This document shows, one piece after another, positions 57,795-64,000 of a stretch of 64,000 nucleotides of DNA. The stretch covers positions 20,001 to 84,000 of the forward strand of contig CAJHNH020002042.1 of NCBI GenBank assembly GCA_905116865.2, written 5' to 3'. The notes under the pieces were generated by a model. That model was not told where the DNA came from, did not search any database, and was given only the letters and a program-made list of their open reading frames with translations. Position 1 is the stretch's first letter. Every line of letters starts with the position of its first letter. The translations under genes and the position numbers were made by a program. This DNA comes from Candidula unifasciata. Its lineage: Eukaryota; Mollusca; Gastropoda; Stylommatophora; Geomitridae.

Positions 57795-58010
57795 TCAAGA
57801 TTTTGTCAATGTAAAGATAATATGCAGATCATCATCAATGTGTTGTGCCATTACATAGGTCACATATATCAATCTGGTGAAGTCTCCACAGTAAAGGTTG
57901 ACCGCAATGGATCTCCACCATGCTCTGTCTCTTATCCTTGTTGCACACTCTCTCAGACTTCTGCCCATCCATCTGCTAATGTTGTCCTCAATCTTTCCCT
58001 CCAGTATGGT
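57795..58010 (-). mobile_element. LINE C-terminal fragment
   Basis: Minus strand: EGKIEDNISRWMGRSLRECA and RDRAWWRSIAVNLYCGDFTR is the usual LINE end. A family E repeat interrupts it upstream. Confidence 0.7.
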
Positions 58011-58205
58011 TTTAAGTCTTTCATTATTTGAAGTCTCACCCTGGCTTTTGCCGGGGACCCTGAATATAACCGGGCCATAAATATAGCCTACAAGCTGAAA
58101 GGGGGTTCTGGGACCTCTCCACGGATGATCTTCATCCGTATGGTGGTACTTTGTGTCATGGATGTTTATCGCTTGTGTGATGTCGTGGTGGGGTACAACA
58201 AGAGA
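58010..58205 (-). repeat. Repeat family E copy
   Basis: tatttgaagtctcaccctgg, atggtggtactttgtgtcat and gtggtggggtacaac. Confidence 0.75.
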
Positions 58206-58589
58206 GAAAGAGTGATCCTCTCTCTGTCCACTACTCCTCCACACATATTACCATCATCTTTGTCTTATAACTGTTGGTAACAGACATATACTTAACCTAC
58301 ATTGTGCAGATCATTTAAGTAACATTTTCCTGTAAGTCTCAGTGATACAGGTCACATTTTTTATAATGTATTCTACATAATGCTGCATTCGTTTTCAAGC
58401 GAACGAAAGAAGAAGAAGAAGCTTCATTCTGCTCATGTTTACTGATTACTCTTATTATATATTTTTGTAAATACAAAAAAGTAACATACAATTTTTTTTT
58501 AAAACAATTTTATTAGTGACCCGCATAAACTTGAATTTAAAGGATTTGTTTCGAGAAATCCCAAGGGACTATGACTTATTTGTTTTAGC

Positions 58590-58665
58590 ATTAACAGGAT
58601 GAAAGGGTTAAGCCTGTCAGGATACTTTCTGCACCTCTATAGAACTCTGAATCCTCATGCTCCTC
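58590..58665. repeat. Dispersed repeat pair with 62020-62095
   Basis: gatgaaagggttaagcctgt, caggatactttct and atgctcctc are shared almost exactly. Confidence 0.75.
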
Positions 58666-59039
58666 GTGTCTAGTGTATTTGCATCAACAATGTCAATAAT
58701 ACATTTGTCAGAAACTGTCAGGATGATGGTGTACATCTACTTCTGCCTTTCATCCTTCACTGGAGCACAGGCCTGCAAGCAACTCATCCTGTCCTTTGCT
58801 AGCAGTTCACTCTTTGTTCTCCCAAAATTATTTCTGTCTCCAATTTTCTTCTCAATGTCTTACTGGGCTGCTCTTTTTCTCTCTGTTGCCCTGTGGGTTC
58901 CACTGCAAGAGCTTCTTGGTAAGTTATTATCAGTTTTTCTCAATGCATGGCCTAACCCATGTAAACACTTCTTTATTCACTTAGAAATTTTTTAGTTCTT
59001 CTTTTTTCTTATTCTTGCTCTGTAGTCCTGTGTTGCCTT

Positions 59040-59230
59040 TCAGCATCAGATTTTGAAGAGGCATCGGGTATGTGCTACGTAGGTGCTCGTATTTATGGTT
59101 TCAACTATTTTTCTACCCATCTCTTGTGTAGTCGACCTCTGGCTCCGCTTCCATTATGTTTAACTGACAGGGCTCTCAGTCTTGCATTGTCTGGTGGTGG
59201 TCTTGACATACATCCAAACAACTTTATCTG
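59040..59230 (+). repeat. Dispersed repeat pair with 37725-37880
   Basis: tatgtgctacgtaggtgctc, tatttatggtttca and tgacagggctctcagt. Confidence 0.55.
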
Positions 59231-59239
59231 TTGTCTCTT

Positions 59240-59525
59240 GATCTTCTTCTTCGCATTCACCAGCTGTAAACTCTGGAGGAAAGTTCTGGTTGTTCATCCA
59301 CTTCTGGACTGCAGTCCTGTTCCAGAACCTGAGTGTTGCGTGCGCATCCATTTTACAGACCTGATTCATCTGTATGCAGACTGCTGGTTCCTTGCCTCTC
59401 AGGCAGATGCACACCGACTTTAAAGGAAGCTCGCAATTAGTCGACTCTTGACCACATACTTTTGGGTAGGCAGTGGGTCTGTTCTTGTTTTCCCTATAAT
59501 AGGGCCCCGAAACCCACACAGGGAT
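59240..59525 (-). repeat. Repeat family A copy, near full length
   Basis: tccacttctggactgcagtc, cagactgctggttccttgcc and ataatagggccccgaaaccc. Very close to 28385-28675. Confidence 0.85.
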
Positions 59526-59610
59526 TGTCTCTTGGTGAATACTTCTTACCCTATAAATTCTCCATTAGTGATTCTGTCCTACCCTTTTATTGCTTCTATT
59601 TGAACCAGCA

Positions 59611-60031
59611 CTAAAATATTGTCCCACCGGTTGGTTGGGTTACATGTCTCTGATTGCCAATATCTCCAGGCGGCTGCAGTCTGTGCCTCTCCTCAGCATG
59701 TAGTCTTCTCATAACCATATACCCTTGGTCTTGACCTTTCAACTGGCCCTGCTCTGGCACATAAACCTGCTGAGAGCCCAAATTACAAGCATTTTGCTGT
59801 TGTAGTTGGTTTGCCATCTGTTGCTGTCGCTGCTGTGTTATACAGAATCTGCGGTCTGTGGTGTGGTTTGAGGGTTGGCCAGGTCGTGGCTGGGACTGAT
59901 TCATGCTCCACGTGTGTTCTGGAGCTCTGAGTTCTTGGAAGCACTTCTGAAGATCGCCCGTGGGAGTGCCAGACCTCTCCGATGAGGTGCAGGATGTGTT
60001 GTGAGGTTCACATGATGAACTGGATCCAGTC
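59611..60031 (-). CDS. Probable terminal exon of an unidentified gene with a Gln-rich C-terminus
   Basis: On the minus strand a good acceptor (ctgtctcgcag) precedes 60031. From there one frame stays open for 139 residues to TAG at 59613-59611. The protein is Ser/Thr-rich first (TGSSSSCEPHN), then Gln-rich (RQQQMANQLQQQN), and ends with RRLHAEERHRLQPPGD. Composition and the open frame look like real coding sequence and not repeat debris, and the segment does not resemble the dispersed repeats around it. Gln-rich tails of this kind occur in transcription factors such as bHLH-PAS proteins, but I do not recognise the family. Upstream exons would lie beyond 64000; only LINE and mariner sequence is seen between. 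Confidence 0.55.
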
Positions 60032-60179
60032 CTGCGAGACAGAACAAATATCAGTTAGTGCCCAGGTTAGACAGTGCCTACACATTACACATTATTCCAA
60101 AGTACCCAAGTTTGAGTTCCAGGGTCCCACAGTTCCTCTAACAATTATGTCAAAAAGTGACTAATTAAGCATTTGGTGA

Positions 60180-60560
60180 AATGTGTTGTTCATTAACTTG
60201 TGCCTGCACAGAATAGAGGGAATTAAATGGGATGATAGAATCACTAATGTAGAGCTTTGGGAGAGAACTAAGCAAGCTCCAGTGGACCAAGAGGTGAAGA
60301 AAAGACGCTGACGTTGGATAGGACACACACTGAGAAAACGGGAGAACAATAAAACTATAATGTTTTTGAACTGGAACCCACAGGGACATAGGAATAAAGG
60401 AAGGCAAAAAAAAAAAAAACACACACATAAAGAAGGTAGCTGGAGAATGAAGTTATAAAGATGGGGAGGACATGGGGAGAGCTGCATAAGATAGCAAAAC
60501 ATAGAATGACTTGGCGTGAGTTGGTTGAGGGCCTATGCTCCTTTGGGGGCTAGAAAGGCA
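60180..60560 (+). mobile_element. LINE C-terminal fragment
   Basis: RIEGIKWDDRITNVELWERT and HTLRKRENNKT, closely related to 7615-8060 at DNA level (agaatcactaatgta, ccaagaggt(g/a)aagaaaaga). Confidence 0.8.
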
Positions 60561-60572
60561 GAAGAAGAAGAA

Positions 60573-60632
60573 ATGTGTTGGGTCAAAAGCGCAGATATTG
60601 CAGTCTAGTGGTAAACCACAGAAGAAGAAGAA
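60573..60632 (+). repeat. Repeat family F fragment
   Basis: aaatgtgttgggtcaaaagc and gcagatattgcagtctag, ending in gaagaagaag. Confidence 0.55.
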
Positions 60633-60794
60633 GAATTCTAATGTACTTGTAAAAGTAGATTCCACAGTGCCATTGTGGTGTAGAATGTTAACTCTTTTAT
60701 TATCAGGCAACTTAAGATGTGTTTACAGGGTAACTGAAAATCAAATGCATTTCTGAACTACTGTTTCATTCTTCCATTTTAAGAACTGCCTGCA

Positions 60795-61245
60795 ATGGAC
60801 ATTCATAAGGAAACACTTCTTCCTGTTTATACTGACACATGTTTATCCCGTAAAGTTCTATCAATGCTTCATGATGCAATTTGAAGAAAACTTCCAGCCT
60901 CCAGGCCTGCTGATTAAAGGAGTACTGCTCCTTCATGACAATGCCAGATCACATACAGCTCGGTTAACTAATGAGAAAATTAACCATCTAGGGTGGGAAC
61001 TTCTTGAACATCCAACTTGCAACCCCGACTCAGCCCCTGGTGATTTCCACCTTTTTGGTCCACTGAAAACCCACCTTGGCTGGACACATTTCGTGAATGA
61101 TGCAGAAGTTGAATATGAAGTGAAAATGTGGTTTAGAAAATAGAGCACGCAGTTCTATGCAGCAGGTTTGGGAGGACTGATAAAACAATGGGACAAGTGC
61201 ATCAATGTTTGTGGAAATTATGTTGACAAACAAAGTGATAGTGTA
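60795..61245 (+). pseudogene. mariner transposase C-terminal fragment
   Basis: GVLLLHDNARSHTARLTNEK carries the second catalytic Asp (HDNA). LGWELLEHPTCNPDSAPGDF carries the third-Asp region (SPDLAPSDF in active copies). VEYEVKMWFRK then stops, and the frame continues with QFYAAGLGGLIKQWDKC. The first catalytic Asp and N-terminal DNA-binding half are missing. Confidence 0.9.
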
Positions 61246-61369
61246 TGTGTAAAAACAAACAGTTTTCTAGTTGTTATTTTCTTTAGTTTTTTTTTTTCTT
61301 TTTCAAAACATCCTTTGTGACTTACTTATTGACTTCCCCAAGTCTTGGTAAGAAAGATTTTTAATTATT

Positions 61370-61570
61370 ATGCTGCCGTGGCTCTATACAATTCTCATAG
61401 TGACCTAAGGTCTCATCTTGCAACTTATTAGTAACCATAATTATTAAAATGTAAGGTAATGCCAGGTTTCACCTTATAATTGACTTGCAAATTACATTTT
61501 TATTGAAATATAAGGTAATGTAGGCTCTTATCTTGTAACTGACCAAACTTACATTAATTTTATTAATTAT
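61370..61570. repeat. Degenerate repeat related to the LINE tails at 62470 and 63655
   Basis: aaatgtaaggtaat, ctcatcttg and caacttattag or ttacattaat words repeat every 60-90 bp. Confidence 0.65.
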
Positions 61571-61676
61571 TTAAATTCAATAGGCATCTGGGAACAACAT
61601 TCATAAAGAAGGGAAAATGGATGAAGAAGTTAACATCTGATGTAGTGAAGCAAACCAAGTATTGGGACATTTTGAC

Positions 61677-61785
<109 letters not shown>

Positions 61786-61844
61786 CATAGGATGATTCTG
61801 ATCAGCACAAAGAAACATCTCACAAAAAGCATAGAATGCTACTG

Positions 61845-61950
61845 GCACCATTAGTATCGGAACTCTTCGCTGGCTGCTGAAGATGGGGTCGGAGCACTTA
61901 TAGGAATGCCCTGAGTGCTGTGATGTCGGTTCTTGAATCAAATCAAATCA
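61845..61950 (-). repeat. Repeat family B fragment
   Basis: ctggctgctgaagatgg and cctgagtgctgtgatgtc are the reverse complement of family B; the end is (aatca)n-like. Confidence 0.75.
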
Positions 61951-62469
61951 AATCAGAAAGCATATTCATTCTCATTCTGTGCTACCAGAGCCAGACATGG
62001 TCACTCACAAAAGCCTTCCCGGGATGAAAGGGTTAAGCCTGTCAGGATACTTTCTCCACCTCTATAGAACTCTGAATCCTCATGCTCCTCATGAAAAGAA
62101 AAGAAATTAGTAACCATGGAAATGAGATTCTAAAAAAGGGCTGCAGGAGTGAAAAGAAGAGATAAGGTCAAGAATGAGGTCATAGGAGAAAAAGCCGGCA
62201 CTCAACCAATTCTAAATTACATACAAAGACACCAAATCAAATGGTCTGCTCACTAAAAGAGAATGCCATGTGATGCTGTACCATAAAAGACAAACACCAA
62301 CAGAGTTGAAAGATGAAGAACACAAGATGGAAAGATAACAGCAGAGAACTTCTACAACAACATGATGTTTCAATGGCTGAGGCAGCCAGAACAGCAAGAA
62401 GCAGAACCTTATATCTCCCTTAACATCTGAAGCGGTAGAAATGAGAAGTGAAGAAAAAGAAGAATTATT

Positions 62470-62720
62470 TAAATGTAATGTACTATTAGGTCTCATTCTG
62501 TTACTGACTCACAACTTAAATTATTGTCATTATTTATTCAAATGTACGATGATTTGTAACTGACTCACAACTTACATTATTTCATTATTATTTTTATAAT
62601 GTACGATAATCTTGTAACTGACTCACAACTTACATTAACCTCATTATTCATTCACATGTTCGATGATCTTGTAACTGGTTCACAACTTACATTAATGTCT
62701 TCCTTCATTTAAGTAATCGA
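62470..62720. repeat. LINE-tail tandem repeat
   Basis: cttgtaactgactcacaact and tacatta..t.attatt, about 60-bp period, 4 units. Confidence 0.75.
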
Positions 62721-62739
62721 TAGACAAGTATTATAGAAA

Positions 62740-63650
62740 GTTATGGCTCGATATGGAGCAAGCGATCACCCCATCTAAGTGTACAAAGGTTTATACTAGG
62801 ATTGAGGAAGTTTAGTTATAATAAACCAGGGAACATCTAAACCATTCACAGGGATATCTGAAGTAAGACAGGGATATGTTTTATGACCACTGCTGTTTAT
62901 CACCTACATTGACAGTTTTTGCAAGGTTGCCCAGAATGAAAATACTGATGACCAGGTCTTTATAATAGATTCAGCCATGAAAATGCAATAGCATCTAACA
63001 TTTATGAATAAGGAATGTAAAAAAAAAAAAAACAATTCTATAAGAATAAACACCAAAATGACAGAAGAAATGACAAGAGAAAATAAGAAGCAGAACCTTA
63101 ATATAGAAGTAGAGTACAAAGGGATTAAACAGGCAACTGCGTTTTAATTTCTGGGAACAACACTCCTTGAAGATGGAAAATTAAATGAAGAAATTAACAT
63201 CAGATGGTAAAGCTAACCAAGTAATCAACATATTCTACAAAGTATATTCATTCTCACTCCTCGCCACCTATGCCAGATAAGATCACACCCAACAAACCAA
63301 AAAAAGGAAATTAGCAATCATAGGTATGAAAAGTGTGAGAAGGGCAGCATGAGAGATTAAATCAAAAATAAGGTCATTAGAGAAATCATCAGCAGTAAAT
63401 CATTGATAGAATACATACACAGACAACCAAATTAAATGGTTTGCCCATTTAGGCATTGTGACACCATACCACACAGAGCATACTAAGAAGGGAGAATGGC
63501 GTACAGTGTATGGTAGACCATTAATATGGGAAGATAACATCACAGAAACTCTACAACAGCACAATGTGTCTATGGTCGATGCGGCCAAGAGGTAGAACCT
63601 AATATCTTCCCTGACACTTGAAATGGTAAAAGATGAAGGGAAGAAGAAGA
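62740..63650 (+). mobile_element. LINE 3' fragment
   Basis: FLGTTLLEDGKLNEEINIRW, EIISSKSLIEYIHRQPN and TTAQCVYGRCGQEVEP in broken frames. Its reverse-transcriptase part (62870-62960) is badly decayed. Confidence 0.75.
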
Positions 63651-63654
63651 ATAA

Positions 63655-64000
63655 TTATTTAAATGTAAGGTAATATTAGATTTCATTTGTTACTGACTCA
63701 GCTTACATTAATGTAATTTTTTTTTTTAATGTAAGACTCACAATATAATTAATTGTCTATATTTAAATGTAAAGAGCCCTAATGTCTCATCCTGTATCTG
63801 ACTACCAACCTACATTAATGTTTTTTTGTTCAAATGTAAGCTGATCTTGTAACTGACTCACAACGTACATTAAAGTCTTTATTTAAATGTAAGGAGACCC
63901 AACAGGGCACTTATGGGGGTGTCCCGAGTGCTGTGATGTTGATTCTTAATTCAACATTTAAATGTAAAGAGCCCTAATGTCTCTTGTAACCGACTCACAA
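63655..64000. repeat. LINE-tail tandem repeat with a family B fragment
   Basis: Same words as 62470-62720 (aaatgtaag, tgactcacaa, ttacattaatg). A reverse family B fragment at 63897-63955 (gtcccgagtgctgtgatg) interrupts it. It runs off the window end. Confidence 0.7.

Overview
This is a piece of a repeat-rich animal nuclear genome. Both recognisable genes are split by GT-AG introns and belong to metazoan families. Most of the remaining sequence is decayed LINE fragments, tRNA-derived SINEs, DNA-transposon MITEs and long minisatellites. The mix suggests a lophotrochozoan, plausibly a mollusc, but no marker gene fixes the phylum and I could not search.

Layout. (1) 1-5833 is intron or upstream sequence holding an hAT-like foldback element, a SINE, a second inverted-repeat element and microsatellites. 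(2) 5834-10280, plus strand: the last four coding exons of a ZNF704/ZNF395/SLC2A4RG-type transcription factor (one C2H2 finger, an acidic region, a CtBP-type motif, a C-terminal C-clamp); its 5' part lies outside the window. A 3' UTR of up to about 2.1 kb may follow. (3) 11-30.5 kb is gene-free. It holds LINE and SINE debris, two piggyBac-like MITEs, a 4.8-kb array of about 185 copies of a 26-bp unit, minisatellites with 33-, 29- and 27-bp units, an hAT MITE and a solo LTR inserted in a 20-bp repeat. (4) 30724-39273, minus strand: a complete LIPT1 (mitochondrial lipoyltransferase) gene in five coding exons that join in frame to 378 codons plus stop. (5) 39.3-59.5 kb is gene-free. It contains an hAT transposon with a LINE nested in it, an 8-bp-TSD foldback element carrying telomere-like repeats, a perfect 389-bp tandem duplication, a 19-bp minisatellite with a LINE at its edge, and many short dispersed repeats. 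(6) 59611-60031, minus strand: a probable terminal exon coding a Gln-rich protein tail. (7) 60.2-64 kb: a mariner transposase fragment and three LINE 3' ends, with blocks of one degenerate repeated sequence around them.

The most interesting pattern is minisatellite birth. Three arrays (23.4, 24.4 and 39.5 kb) are local expansions inside a single copy of a dispersed repeat whose unexpanded copies are also present in the window. A fourth (31.3-31.9 kb) is an expansion of the LIPT1 exon 4 / intron 4 splice-donor region, so about a dozen donor-like sequences lie downstream of the real one.

The genes do not form a functional unit: a nuclear transcription factor and a mitochondrial protein-lipoylation enzyme lie tail to tail about 20 kb apart. 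Boundaries of dispersed repeats are approximate; exon boundaries are exact where splice sites are given.
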